Assembly (NCBI RefSeq): GCF_030463535.1
Contig: NC_132898.1
Location: forward strand, 23,145,662 to 23,209,661
Length of the DNA stretch: 64,000 nt
Direction of reading: 5' to 3'
Source: Salminus brasiliensis
Taxonomy: Eukaryota; Chordata; Actinopteri; Characiformes; Bryconidae
Program-made: the position numbers and the translations under genes
The notes under the pieces: generated by a model
Database searches by the model: none
What the model was told of the DNA's origin: nothing
What the model saw: the letters and a program-made list of their open reading frames with translations, nothing else
Shown: in pieces, positions 23,600 to 35,850 of the stretch
Layout: each line of letters starts with the position of its first letter
Numbering within the stretch: the first letter of the stretch is position 1

Positions 23600-23960
23600 C
23601 CTAAAAGAGCAGAAAACCTAACGATCCAGATTTCACTTATAATAGAAGGCAATGGGCAGTTGGGGAACTCACCAAATAAACTGTATGAACTATATAATAC
23701 CAGTTGTACCGCCTAACAGTACAGGTGTACAGATGTGACAGACTGAAAGAATGTTCTTATTAAGCTGTTCTTATTAAGGAACTACTTTTTTGCCACACAA
23801 CACCCTGCTACATGTATCCCTCCACCCTTTTAATGATATGCAGTTTTAAAAAATGTTTTAGACCCAAAATCCTCTGGTAAAACAGTGTATCGGGCATGAG
23901 GCAGTGTATTCAGGACCATTCGGTGTATTAACCTTCTGTGAGGGGGCTTTTCGAGGTTCA
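23600..23960. mobile_element. Diverged copy of the 17.0 kb interspersed repeat
   Basis: 'tttagacccaaaatcctctg', 'ggtaaaacagtgtatcgggc' and 'atgaggcagtgtattca' align with words in the same order at 17.1-17.2 kb. The right part of the 17 kb element is not present. Confidence 0.45.
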
Positions 23961-24660
23961 GGCATCTGGCTCCATTCATCACTATTGTGAACAGTTCTGA
24001 CTGGGTAAGTAACCCACTCTGATCGACTTCATATATAATATAATATATTTTTGAAAAATCTAAGGTCAGTAGTCAGTGTCATTTTTCAAAGGTTCAGATT
24101 TTAAGTTCTTCAGTACACTGTTCACTGATATAGAGGTGAATTCATGTAAAGTCATGTTATTACACCTGTTACCTGGATATAATGACAATATTTGAGCATA
24201 ATATTTAAAAGTTGTAGAATACTCAGTTCTGACTGAATACAATTCAGTCACACTAATCCTTCTGCTCTGGGTTGTAGGAAATCACTGTGTCTTTATTCCT
24301 CAAATTCCTCCAGACAACACATCACCATTTATTCATAATCCACACTAGCAGCGCATTTATCTGCCGATTACACATCCTCAGTCGCCTACACACATACACA
24401 CACACATTGTAGATGGTGCCTGACTGTAGAGGGTGGGGCTGAGGGGGATTAATGAGAGTGTTGATCCACTTATACTGGTTCAGTCTCTTTTCCGACACAA
24501 TAGTATGATTTAGCCTGCAGTCGACTAGCTTTACAGCCTTTTCACCATTTCACTGTAATTGTTTCATTACACAATTCAGTAAATAGTAATTAACTTTTGA
24601 TGAGAACAAATAACAGAGAGGAACATATACTGCATATATTCAGCAAACAATTAACAATTA
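23961..24660. other. Intergenic, nothing recognised
   Basis: AT-rich, with a strong donor-like 'gactgggtaagta' near 24,000 that lacks an exon context. Confidence 0.35.
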
Positions 24661-24663
24661 CTA

Positions 24664-24850
24664 GTACCAAGAGCAAAAACCAACTGCACGTGTAAACCGT
24701 TTTTTCACAGAGCCATTAAAGAATGGAATTCACTGCCTGTTACACTGCTACACCCTGATGTCTGTTTGTTGGACCCCAGGAAGAATAGCTGCTATTGCGA
24801 TAGCAGCTAATGGGGATCCAAATAACCCAAATACAACAATAAACAATAAT
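24664..24850 (+). mobile_element. 3' end of a LINE (reverse transcriptase C-terminus and tail)
   Basis: One frame reads FFHRAIKEWNSLP (about 24,699-24,737), the characteristic C-terminal motif of fish non-LTR retrotransposon reverse transcriptases. It is followed by the tail words 'ggaccccaggaagaatagct' and 'gcagctaatggggatcc'. Only the 3' end is present, as in typical 5'-truncated LINE insertions. Confidence 0.75.
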
Positions 24851-24879
24851 CTGTATTTGCATTTGATCAGCCGAGACAT

Positions 24880-25130
24880 GTCTGGTGTCAGAAGTTTGCT
24901 TGCCTTAGTTTTGAACTGGAGCTTCAAGGCTAATGTAGCTCACAAGTGTAGCATACAATGAAAACTGCCTATTAGCATATGGTGTGTGGAGGTGTTCAGT
25001 AATCTGGACCAAAGTGTGTTGGTATGGCTGAAAACCAGAGCACTGGTCAGTAGATATAATGGCGCTGCTGGGTGATTCCATAGTTTTTAGAAGGTACGTT
25101 TCTCTGTTACTGATGTACACACAGGCCTAA
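24880..25130. repeat. Dispersed uncharacterised repeat, second family
   Basis: 'ctggagcttcaaggctaatg', 'ttagcatatggtg' and 'gttcagtaatctg' recur in the same order at 37.0-37.25 kb ('ctggagcgacaaagctaatg', 'ttagcatggtg', 'gttcagtaatctg'). Confidence 0.4.
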
Positions 25131-25183
25131 AAGCAGACCTTCTGGTGTTCACTTAGGCCAACTAGCCAATCCAGACTGCCAGA

Positions 25184-25186
<3 letters not shown>

Positions 25187-25254
<68 letters not shown>
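25187..25254. repeat. (GT)n microsatellite
   Basis: About 68 bp of almost pure GT. Confidence 0.95.
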
Positions 25255-25255
<1 letters not shown>

Positions 25256-25487
25256 CATTCACTCCAGTATGGGTATTAATGGAGAAACAAGACTGAACCA
25301 CCTTGCCTGATCACTTTATTATTTGACGTGCTTGAAACTCTGCTCGCTGGCGCCACCTGCAGGTAAATGCATAGACTTCATCAACCTTAAAAAATAATAA
25401 TAATTATTGCTGATATGAATGATGAATTCCTTTGCAGCCAGTTTTGTAATAATCCCACCTTTATCGGCAAGAGGCTCTTTAGGGGAG

Positions 25488-25660
25488 AGCTATGGCCTAA
25501 AGCTTAGAGAAGTGGGCTTGTGACAGGAAGGGCGCTGGTTCAGCGCTCTAGACGGGCAGGCAAAGAAACTGTGGGCTGGGAAGTCAAGGTCCGAGGCCGA
25601 GGTGCCCTATAGAGCAGTGCACCTAACCCCCAGTTGTTTCCTGGATGCTGGCTGGTCTTC
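25488..25660 (+). mobile_element. tRNA-derived SINE
   Basis: The head is tRNA-like: 'tggcctaaagcttagagaag' as the A-box region and 'gctggttcagcgctc' as a decayed B box. It is followed by the body words 'gaggtgccctatagagca' and 'cacctaacccccagttg' typical of a fish SINE. Confidence 0.65.
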
Positions 25661-26019
25661 CTATGCGTGCCATCAGGCCCGATTTGAATGCAGCAGCAGA
25701 ACCTGCTAAGTTCAGCCATGTAGCGTCTCTACTGCCTTCTCATGACTGGCTTCCTTTAGCCGCCCTGTTTTAAAACCCTGCTGCTGGCCTACAAAGCCAA
25801 ACATAGGCTGGAACGTTAGAGGAACGTTCTGAGAATATTATTTTGTCAGCTGCCTCCAGCATAACTCTTAAGAAGCACCCAACATGTCTTGGCTGATCGA
25901 CTAAGATGGGAGAACTGTCCACATTTTGATTTTAGCTAATCATTGTTTTAAGCAATTGGGAAAAATGTATGATGGAATGACCTCTCAGATCCTGATCAGG
26001 GCTGCAGCACATGCTACAT
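25661..26019. other. Intergenic, nothing recognised
   Basis: Mixed-composition DNA between two mobile elements. Confidence 0.3.
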
Positions 26020-26205
26020 CAGGGCTGCTCAATCCTGGTCCTGGAGATCTACCACCCTGCAGAGTTGAGCTCCGCCCCGAATCTAACACACCTGATCCGG
26101 ATAATGAAGGCCCTCAGGAGCAACTGAACATTAGAGTCAGCTGTGCTGGATCTGAACTCTTTAGGGTGGTAGATCTCCAGGACCAGGACTGAGCAGCCCT
26201 GTGCT
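26020..26205. mobile_element. Palindromic MITE with ~42 bp terminal inverted repeats
   Basis: The left arm ('agggctgctcaatcctggtc', then 'ctggagatctaccaccct') is mirrored almost exactly by the right arm ('agggtggtagatctccagga', then 'ccaggactgagcagccct'). The interior has 'tctaacacacctgatccgg'. It has no coding capacity. Confidence 0.85.
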
Positions 26206-26639
26206 ACGTGATGCTTACCAACATGGTAAAATTCTACATTGATTTCGGCATTGACATTCTTAACAGCAGAAATGTCTGTCAGGGGATCTGATTCATTGCA
26301 ACAAACAAACACACACACACACACACATGCTGAACAGCCCTAACATTCAGATGCTCTCTCTAGGCCTGCTCTTCTAAAACTTCAGTGTGCTGAACTGCAG
26401 ATCTGTCATTCTACATCAGAGATCGACAACAGCTCAGCCTGACAGACGCAGCAGTGAGGGGAGTAAATATAACCCCTGAGTGTGACACAGCGGCTCTGTT
26501 AAAACACACACAGACGAGAGCCAGAGTCGCTAATGTGAGAGCACTGCTGCTCCTCTGACAGGACACATTACCTCCAAAAACATGAGGCTATACATTACAT
26601 ACAGTATGTCTACACACCCCAGCAAGATGGAGCTACAAG
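26206..26639. other. Intergenic, short (CA)n at 26,308-26,328
   Basis: No gene or transposon recognised apart from the CA run. Confidence 0.35.
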
Positions 26640-27000
26640 AGAGGGGTTTCTAATAAAGTGGCCAGAGCCATGACATTGTACATGGTAAAGTGAGTAACGC
26701 TGATGTTACTAGTGGTATCTGTTAAGGGGTGGATCTATTCGGCAGCAAGTGAACAGCCAGTTCTTGAAGATGATGTGTTGGAGACACTCTGACAAGAACC
26801 ACACCGTGATGTTCTAGACGCCTGGGTCAGAACATCTCCAAAACATCAGTCAGGTCTTGTGGGGTGTTCCTGGTATGCAGTGTTCAGTACCTACCAAATG
26901 TGCTCCAAGGAAGGACAACCGGTGAACCAGGGTCAGGGTCATGGGTGCCCAAAGCTCACTGATGCTCATGGAGGTCCCACCTGACAGCTTTAAGAACTTA
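26640..27000 (+). mobile_element. Internally deleted Tc1-like element
   Basis: The left part follows a known fish Tc1-type transposon ('cagtgttcagtacctaccaa', 'aaggacaaccggtgaacca'). After about 26,965 it jumps to the 3' coding region ('ggaggtcccacctgacagct'), so most of the transposase is missing. Related pieces lie at 37.5, 37.95 and 60.45 kb. Confidence 0.7.
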
Positions 27001-27125
27001 AAGGGTTCTTTGAACGATGCCATATAAGAATCAGTTTTAATAGAATTGTAGTTTACTGGTTAAAATAACCTTTACATCAAGTGAAGGTTCTTTCACAGAT
27101 CTTTAAAGGGTCTTCACATTATCCA
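27000..27125. repeat. 'gggttctt' dispersed repeat
   Basis: Repeated words 'aaagggttctttgaac', 'gaaggttctttcac' and 'aaagggtcttcac'. Relatives lie at about 12.45, 55.8 and 63.7 kb. Confidence 0.5.
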
Positions 27126-27179
27126 AAGGCTGTTCACGTGTGTGTGTGTGTGTGAGAGAGAGAGAGAAAGAGAGAGAAG

Positions 27180-27570
27180 TCTCTAATCCCCTCTCTGCCG
27201 TGGAACCCATCACACCTCCCCATTTCTCCAGGGTCTGAGAGGAAATCAGAGCCGGGCGGGCTTGGCGATGGCCTGTGGACGTCTGCTCTGTGATATAATG
27301 TCAAAGGTTGCTGTTCTGCCTCAGTCCGAGTTTATAAAGCAGCTGACCCGCACCCTTGCCAGCCTCCTTCATCACACAGCGGCTTATTGAGACCAGGATT
27401 ACACTCCCTATCTGTCACACAGCAGCGTCCACCCCGCTGACAAATTATCTCATTTCCTAACACTGACTGCTCCTCAGAGTGATGAGGGGGAACCTCGGTG
27501 GCCCTGATGCCCAGCAGATGCTACAGTGTGTCTACTGTCAAAGCTGGGAATATTGTATTTGCATATTCAT
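27180..27570. promoter_or_regulatory. Candidate conserved non-coding element
   Basis: Non-repetitive stretch with 'gatataatgtcaaaggttgc' (nuclear-receptor-type half site), 'gacaaattatctcatttcc' and an octamer-like 'tatttgcatattcatcc' at its right end. No splice or coding signal. Confidence 0.35.
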
Positions 27571-27640
27571 CCTCGCTATTACCCAAAAACCCTGTATCTC
27601 CAAAACGACAACCTTACAGAAGGAGAAAAAAAAAATGTCC

Positions 27641-27985
27641 TACACTATATGGACAAAAGTATTGGGACACATACTCATTCATTGTTTCTTCTGAAATAAA
27701 GTAAAAAAAAATATTGTTGGAGAAACTAGCTTTCTATGAGATTTTGGAGCATTGCTGTGAGGATTTGATTGCACTCAAGGATATTGGATGATCACCTCAC
27801 CTCATCCCCAATTCCCCAACTCATCCCCCATTATTCCAGAAAACACAGGTCCACTGTCCTACAGCTCAATGTTGGGGGGCTTTATACCCCTCTAGCCCAC
27901 ACCTGGCATTAGGCATGGTGCCAATAGGTTCATGTTTATCTGCTCCTATGCTATCGGCAGTACTTCTCTACAAGGCTGTACATAT
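27641..27985 (+). mobile_element. MITE, 'tatggacaaaagtattggg' family, right end missing
   Basis: Starts tacactatatggacaaaagt and runs through 'gagcattgctgtgaggattt', 'gggggctttatacccctcta' and 'ggtgccaataggttcatg' to 'ggcagtacttctctac'. It then meets a Tc1 fragment. Confidence 0.8.
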
Positions 27986-28004
27986 TGTTACCATCACACA
28001 GAAA

Positions 28005-28108
28005 CTTTGTATCAGGGCAAGACTAAACTTTGCCAAAGAAAAAATACCTAGACAAGGACCAGGACTTCTGGAACTTGCTTGGACAGATGAAACTTTTAGT
28101 CTTGCCAT
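28005..28108 (+). pseudogene. Tc1-like transposase fragment (+ strand)
   Basis: One frame reads LNFAKEK and then AWTDETF, the region around the first catalytic Asp of Tc1 transposases. It carries a frameshift and stops where a fragment of opposite orientation begins. Confidence 0.65.
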
Positions 28109-28345
28109 GATGGTTTATGGTCTCTCCTTCTGATGGTTGATGCTGTACTTTGACATCAACTGTAGCAGGAGCTACCTGTAGATTCTGTTTTAGGATTGTT
28201 GGAGGCTTCTTTACACATCGCGATCTGCTCCCGGGCTGGACTTGTGAGGAAGGCCTGCCCTGGCCATGTTGGCAATTTCTCACTGCATCTGCAACCTTCT
28301 TTCTGAAGGCCTCAGAGAGTTCTTTGGATCTGGCCATGGTGACAC
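28109..28345 (-). pseudogene. Tc1-like transposase N-terminal fragment (- strand)
   Basis: On the minus strand an open frame has MARSKELSEAFRKK (start at about 28,336), the usual opening of fish Tc1-like transposases. It is followed by degenerate DNA-binding-region text. It carries no catalytic domain. It lies head-on against the + strand fragment at 28,005-28,108. Confidence 0.6.
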
Positions 28346-28564
28346 CAACCAACCTATTGCAAACCAACCTAAATGTCTGAGGTTTAAGTAAGACAGGCTC
28401 CTCCAGAATCCCCTCTACCCATGTTCTAATCATCTGCAGCTGAAGTGCTGGAGCTAAATCTAATTTTAGATGTTTGATGTAGTAATAAATGTGGATTCAG
28501 CTTTAGGATAGGATGCACCCCTTACTGCCACAGATGTGCATTTGAACCGTAGAGCAGTGAAACT

Positions 28565-28680
28565 GTGTTTCTCCACTCAATACTTTTAAGGTAGGGTGGT
28601 GATCATCCAACATCCTGACCTCACTAATGCTCACAGCAGTGTTTCAAACAGTAAATGAACAGGTGCTCCAATACTTTTGT
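28565..28680 (-). mobile_element. Deleted MITE, 'tatggacaaaagtattggg' family
   Basis: On the minus strand it begins acaaaagtattggagcacct and contains 'agtgaggtcaggatgttgga'. The interior is shortened and the outer end merges into a TA microsatellite. Confidence 0.65.
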
Positions 28681-28742
28681 ATTATATATATATATATATA
28701 TTATATTATATATATATATATAGTGGTCCTAAAATAGAGGTT

Positions 28743-28775
<33 letters not shown>

Positions 28776-28778
28776 GTA
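28681..28778. repeat. (TA)n and (GT)n microsatellites
   Basis: TA runs at 28,684-28,722 and GT at 28,741-28,766, separated by a short unique spacer. Confidence 0.9.
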
Positions 28779-28799
28779 AAAAAAATAAATCTCCTTGCA

Positions 28800-29754
28800 G
28801 GTTTGTGACTGACCTTTAAGGGATTAACAGCATGACACGACCCTTACTGATCTTACACACACACACTCACACACACACCCTGCGTTTATCTGCTCTGTTG
28901 TTTCCGCAGTGCAGTTTTACAGATATAGAATAAAGTATTCATTATTTGCGGCTCTGAACAGTTCCTACTAGCTGGTTGCTAACGGATACCAATATCATAG
29001 CCACACATTAGCATTCGCTCAGGCTGCCTCTCGTTCATGGCTTTGGCACGCCGCCAGGCTGGCAGTGTGCGGTTCCAGGCCGGAGGGTGAGCAGGGTGTG
29101 CATGAGGACAGAAATCACGGAGAGTAAACACAGTCGGCTGAAACGCAGCACAATATGGCACTCAGGCTGGTTTCATTATGCTTCTGGCCGGGATCCCGTC
29201 CCCCCCGTCGGTCAGGCCGGATCTCGTCTCCTGTAGATGAAGCCCCTGAAGCCCCTGCTTGGCGGCGGAAGCTTCCGGCTGATTTGTGCAGAAGTCTGAG
29301 AAAGTATTGCTTTAGTTATTTTATTTAAATGAGAAATAATGTTTATACTGCTGTGACATCCACAGCTACTGTCCATGTTCTACTGTTATGTTTTAATCCG
29401 GCTACAGAAATATCATCGTGAATTCATCTTGAGGTTGTGATGTCACAACCTTTGACATATTACCATATGACTACAGCAGTTTAGGCCTACCCATTCAGCC
29501 TAGAACAGTTTGACTCCTCCTTACACTGTGTAGTCCCGCCCATTTATAAGTTTAGCCCTGCCCACTTAGCTTTAGTCACAAAAAATGTATGTATATTTAT
29601 TTGTGTATTAATTCTACAGCAGTGTAGTCCTACCTGGTTGCACTGAAATGATAAAGACTTTTCCAGCACAGAGTTTCTTTTTTTTTCTAAATGAGGCATA
29701 TTGCAGGGCAGTCAGTTGGAAGAGAGCCCATTGAATGAATGATATTTATATGAA
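28800..29754. other. Intergenic; 28.97-29.29 kb may be regulatory
   Basis: The 28,970-29,290 part is GC-richer, single-copy-looking DNA with no good splice-bounded frame. The rest is unremarkable. Confidence 0.3.
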
Positions 29755-30440
29755 TGATAAAAATTTTTTATTTCTAATAACATTAATGTCCAGAATAAAG
29801 TTCTAATATCATTCATATCTAGTATAAAGTTATAATAACATTAATATCTAGTATAAAGGTGTAATAACATTAATATCCAATATGAAGTTTTAATAAAATT
29901 AATATGTAGTATAAAGGTGTAATAACATTATTATCCAGTATGAAGTTTTAATAACATTAATATCTAGTATAAAGGTGTAATAACATTAATATCTAGTATA
30001 AAGGTGTAATAACATTAATATCTAGTATAAAGGTGTAATAACATTAATATCCAATATGAAGTTTTAATAACATTAATATCCAATATGAAGTTTTAATAAC
30101 ATTAATATCTAGTATAAAGGTGTAATAACATTAATATCTAGTATAAAGATGTAATAACATTAATATCCAATATGAAGTTTTAATTACATTAATATCTAGT
30201 ATAAAGGTGTAATAACATTATTATCCAGTATGAATTTGTAATAACATTATTATCCAGTATGAAATGTTAATAACATTAATATCTAGTATAAAGGTGTAAT
30301 AACATTATTATCCAGTATGAATTTGTAATAAAATTATTATCCAGTATGAAATGTTAATAACATTAATATCTAGTATAAAGATGTAATAACACTATTATCC
30401 AGTTTGAAGATGTTAGAACACTATTATCCAGTATGAAATA
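29755..30440 (+). repeat. 29 bp minisatellite, about 23 copies
   Basis: Unit is 'aataacattaatatctagta' plus 'taaaggtgt'. Two interleaved variants end in 'taaaggtgt' or 'tgaagtttt', and a later variant has 'tatccagtatgaa'. Confidence 0.95.
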
Positions 30441-30867
30441 ATAAATAGGGGAATGAACCTGAATTATAGAATATGGGTGCTTTAATATTTAACATGAAGA
30501 AAGAAGAAAGAATAAGAGCATCACTGGATCAAATGAAATGACACTCTGGGCTGTACATTTCCACCACTGCATTCAAATTAGGGAGAGAACTGGAAACCAG
30601 CTGGATGGAGTGACAGTGACAGGTGTGTGTGTGTGTGTGTGAGTGTGAGAGAGACAGACTGGAATGACTTGGCTGGTGTTGGGACTGTGGATGTTCCTCC
30701 ACACAGATATTTCCACCCTAAAGCTCAGATCCACCTTCAGATCTGCGTTTGTGAGGATTTGGTGTCTCAGCTGCTGTTTCAGGATCAGTTGTACACCTGC
30801 GCTGCTCTTTAAACAGAGTCACATGAACAGGAAAAGAGCAGATTCCAGATCAGCGTTGACATTACTG

Positions 30868-30904
<37 letters not shown>

Positions 30905-31374
30905 TATTAAACAGGGATTCCTGGCCTTCGCTGCAGTTTTGGAGAATTTTTAGCTGAACTAATCCAGGAATTAATCTCTCCAGGTTTAAACGTCTGGATG
31001 GGTTGAATCAACATATGGTGTTGATTCAGTCACAGTGAATTGGGGCATGAAATAACATCAGAATTCGTGTTTGTCTCCTCCCTGCAGTACCTGAAACACG
31101 ACTGACCCTGTTTAATCATCTAAACGCAGCGTTTCAGTTCTGTGCTGGGTTCCAGGTGCCAGTACACACACATTCACACATGCATGAGGACTGCATACAT
31201 GTAAACACACACAAATCCCATCAGCTATAAATGGGGAGCGATTTCCCCCATTGTATCCAGGTGTCTGAAACAGTTTAGCTCAGATGTGTTCTGGAGTCTC
31301 ACTGCCACGTCTAAAACACCACTTCTATATAAATCTGTAATCCTGTTAGTTCATATAGTACAGTTTACCCAATG
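30441..31374. other. Intergenic, with GT (30,621-30,640) and CA (30,869-30,902) runs
   Basis: Two overlapping frames at 30,627-30,957 are open but have no domain and run into the CA repeat. No gene supported. Confidence 0.35.
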
Positions 31375-31475
31375 GTGTGACTGCCTAAGCGCTGGTTCTG
31401 TTATCAGGAGGTCGTGAGTTTGAGTCCTTGAGAGCATAACTGGCATTAACCCCTCAACCCCCCGAGGCTTATTAC
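31375..31475 (+). mobile_element. SINE head fragment
   Basis: tRNA-like words 'gactgcctaagcgctgg', 'ttatcaggaggtcgtgagtt' and 'tgagtcc'. The body is largely missing. The same 'ttatcaggaggtc' head recurs at 63,252. Confidence 0.55.
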
Positions 31476-32159
31476 ACACTAAGGTGGATTACTCAGTCAC
31501 TACAGGGACTTCTGTACAAACTGATGGGGCTATTAGCGCTAGTAAGACGCCACACAACTACAATGTAGCGCTCACATGGCTAAAATGTAGGGCCCACATG
31601 ACTACACGTAGTCCCTTTGTCAACAAGGGCGGGCATATTGGCGGCAACCAATAGCATGAGCGCCCATAGTGTTCCAAACGCCGACGTTAGTCCAAATCTA
31701 ACAAAGCACGGGTAACGAGGCATGGTACGGCTTGGGTGGCGGTGTATACGGCAAGCTACAGAAAGCATGAATACTAGGCTGAGCCACTTCCACCATCTCG
31801 TAACAAAGTACTATTAGCTTAACCTAGCTAACAACCTAGCAAACCATCCCAACAAATTATTCCCAAAGAATATATAGTTGCACTTACTGAAGATTAAGTT
31901 ACGTCAGGATTGCGTTTCCAGTCTTCTCCCATCCTCGCTCCCACAGTCCCATCATGCAACTGTTTATCATTTCACAGTACATTCCTGGAAAACGCTCTTT
32001 CAGGCCCTTCTACCTGTCACTGTGATCTTCACTGTTGTAAAATGCGGTAATAAACTACGGTAGTTGTTATGCTGACCCTTGATGTATTGTGAAATACAAC
32101 TATATGCTGTAAAAACAATACAGCAGCTCTCAAAAGTGCTCAAAAGTTTTTTGAACCTC
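31476..32159. other. Intergenic, nothing recognised
   Basis: Single-copy-looking DNA. The frames at 31,580-32,063 show no domain. Confidence 0.35.
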
Positions 32160-32485
32160 AGCAGACTAAGAAGCTGCCTCTATGACCTGAGGATTGGGAG
32201 TTTGATCCCCAGGTTATGCTGCTTTGCCATCAGCAGTCTGAACCTGAGAGAGCACAATTGGTCATGTTCTTTCTGGGTATGCAGGTGGCGATCTCCCCCT
32301 TTCATCATTCCAATTGTGATGCTGGCTGGCTCTAATGTATTAGAGTCAGGGATACGTTGCTTTCCTCCCAGTCCGTTGGCTGCCTAGTGATGCTGCATTG
32401 GCGGCAGTTCGAAGAGAGGCATGTGCACCCTCCTTGTGTCCGGAGCATGGCAAGTGATGGGGAAGCCTATACAGCGGGTGGGTAA
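32160..32485 (+). mobile_element. tRNA-derived SINE, near full length
   Basis: tRNA-like head ('ggattgggagtttgatcccc' with a B-box-like core). The body words are 'gagagcacaattggtcatgt', 'gatacgttgctttcctccca', 'gtgatgctgcattggcggca' and 'ggcaagtgatggggaagc'. Copies of the same body occur reversed at 55.4 and 59.7 kb. Confidence 0.7.
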
Positions 32486-33526
32486 AAACCTGGAGAGTGT
32501 TTCCAAAAACCTGCACTTTCAGTGTGTTGGGGTGGGCGGAGCCTGAGAATGAGCACTTCTACAACAGTGGGCCTGTTTGAGTGCAACTTTGTCTGAACTG
32601 CACATTGGCTAGATTTACCAAGGTGTCGGTTTCTGGGAAGCGACAGCTTGTGATTAACAGTTCGACTCCTGAGAAGAAACTTTTCCAGGGCTGCGTTTGT
32701 TGGAAATCTGCTGTAAAAAAAAAAAATGGTGACAGCTTGGATTTAACAATGCAGTTCGAACCGCAGCTTTCTGCTCAGATGACTTTTCTTTTTTCTCCTC
32801 AAATATCCAGTAAGGTCGCGAGCTGTCAGTGCTGTCAGATTACAATCAAGCAAATCCCCCAAAGCGCCGCAACACACCGACATATTGATTAACCTTTCGT
32901 GTCATTGAGCAGCAAGTCCAGCTTCTCTGACTGACTGAAGTTTTTTTACCTTACGGAGACTATTATCACACACACACTTTCTCTCTCTCTGAAACACACA
33001 CACACACACACATAGTGTTCTTTGCGATGCTGTTTCTGGTCCTCCTCATATCTGACGGCCTGTAGACGCTCCTGGCCTTTCGCTGTTTTAGACTGACGGA
33101 GGAGTGAATGAAGCTTTTATCAGCGCTGGGGCAGGCGCTCGGCCCCTGATAAGGTGTGTGTGTGTGTGTGTGTGTGTCTCAGTTGCCTTTCGGCACTCAG
33201 GTAATGGGCCTGTCAACACATACACACTTCTACACACACACACTCTCGCACACACACTGAACAGAGGCGGGTTGCCTGCGGAGGGCCTGGACAATCTACT
33301 GCTGACGGGCAGTAATACACACTTATGCACAAACACACGCAGAGAGTGTGTGACCAGGTCAGCTGAAGCTAATTTAAATGTCTGTCTACAAGTTGCAGAA
33401 GTGGTCGAGCCTAAAGGGCATCTGTAACTTTCTGTGAGTGTTTGTGCTTTTAGACAAACTCCACAATTTTCTTTCACACCAGAAACAAAACCACTTCTGA
33501 TCTGGAAGATATATATAAAAACTAAT

Positions 33527-33529
<3 letters not shown>
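32486..33529. other. Intergenic with CA/GT runs
   Basis: Short CA runs at about 32,994-33,012 and 33,225-33,260, and GT at 33,152-33,177. The opposing frames at 33,088-33,531 run through these repeats and are not supported as genes. Confidence 0.4.

Positions 33530-33566
<37 letters not shown>
33530..33566. repeat. (TA)n microsatellite
   Basis: Pure TA run. It is followed by 'gctgtcaacgttaacgcatt' (33,570), a word common in fish interspersed repeats. Confidence 0.9.
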
Positions 33567-33568
<2 letters not shown>

Positions 33569-33654
33569 TGCTGTCAACGTTAACGCATTAATGCACATGA
33601 TTAATCTGCAAACTTCAGCAAGTTAACCGTTTATTATGCAGCAGCGTCGCTACT

Positions 33655-34663
<1,009 letters not shown>

Positions 34664-34838
34664 TAATATACATAATGAAACAGAGCATATGGAATACATA
34701 ATACATAATAAAATACAAAATATATTATTATTACATGTAAATGCCTACATATATGCATGAAACCCATGGGCTATATTACTGTTACATAGAAATGTGTGAT
34801 ATATGAGTTATATTTTTACATATTATATCACATTGAAA

Positions 34839-34849
34839 CTATATATATA

Positions 34850-34920
<71 letters not shown>

Positions 34921-34935
34921 GTGTGTGTGTGTTGT
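34839..34935. repeat. Poly(A) plus (TA)n and (GT)n
   Basis: A run of about 29 A is flanked by TA runs and then a short GT run. The A-run could be a retroposon tail, but no retroposon body is recognisable upstream. Confidence 0.9.
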
Positions 34936-35468
34936 TGCTCTGGCCAGGCACATCGTCTCTGCACACTCTTAGAATTATATGACAGAAGCAGAAACCCTGT
35001 AGAGTCTAAAAACAAAGTTCTGGCCTCACTGAAGTGCTGGAGTGTCAGAGTTAGTTTCTGAGCACCGGGGCAGGTGGGACGGGATGAGAAGGGAGATATC
35101 CTGAGGGAGAAGAAAGAGTGAGATGGAGAGAACAGCTGGTAGAGCCTGAGGTAAAGACATTCAGTGACACTTTAACAGTGAAGACCGTCTTCAGCTTCGG
35201 CAAAGCTTATTTCCACCTGAGTTAGGCTCTACGGCAGCTGGTCAGCCTGAGGACCAACGGCCAAGCTTAGCCCATAACAACTGTTTCACTTTGACAGAGG
35301 CAGGAGTTCTTTACCGCTGGAGCTCTGAGATGTAAACTTCAGATGAACTTTGTGAACTTTCCTACATCAGCCGGGAGCTGCTTTTTTACACCGGTGCTAT
35401 GATGGCACTATATGAGCTAACAAACAGTTAAAACCCGAGCTGGGCTATGTCAGTTAGCATTATGCTAA
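34936..35468. other. Intergenic, nothing recognised
   Basis: Mixed-composition DNA without tandem repeats or supported exons. Confidence 0.35.
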
Positions 35469-35850
35469 TTTACTTTTAAGGCATTTAGCAGATGTTCTTA
35501 TCCAGAGCCACTTACAAAAGTGCTTCACTGTTTACTCAGCTAGTCTGTATAGACTAGGATCCAAAGATCCCTCTAAGCTTAGATACTACTAAAGCCAGTA
35601 TGGAGACCATAATACTCTACACTACACTTCCCACAAGTACTCTTAGAAGAGATGGGTCTTCATTCGGCGTTAACCTGGATGCTCGTCTTCCGTGGATCTT
35701 AAGGGATGGCGGGTCAAGCCAAGCCAGAAGCTGGGTAGGGCTCTAAGGCTCGAAGGGTACAGCTCGGCTTTTGACCATTGCCACCAAGTACGGAGCGGCT
35801 GGTCCATTCTTGGCTTAATAGGCCAGCTTCAGAGTTTTGAATCTAATTAA
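35469..35850 (+). mobile_element. Composite teleost interspersed repeat
   Basis: Starts with the SINE-tail word in reverse ('ggcatttagcagatgttctt', 'atccagagccacttaca'). It continues into 'gagatgggtcttcattcggc', 'atggcgggtcaagccaagcc' and 'ttttgaccattgccacc', which form one long repeat in fish genomes. A short piece recurs at 37,090-37,170. Confidence 0.65.

Noticed and set aside
25488..25560. Possible tRNA gene
   Set aside because: The B box is decayed and the following sequence is a typical SINE body.
28023..28433. 136-residue minus frame as a host gene
   Set aside because: Part is Tc1 transposase N-terminal text and the remainder is the reverse of another Tc1 fragment.
29755..30440. Possible CRISPR array
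   Set aside because: Direct tandem units without spacers in a vertebrate genome. It is a minisatellite.
31375..31475. Possible tRNA gene
   Set aside because: Only A/B-box-like pieces are present, no cloverleaf or anticodon arm can be closed, and the text continues into SINE body.
34839..34870. Processed pseudogene tail
   Set aside because: The A-run has no gene-derived sequence upstream and is merged with TA repeats.
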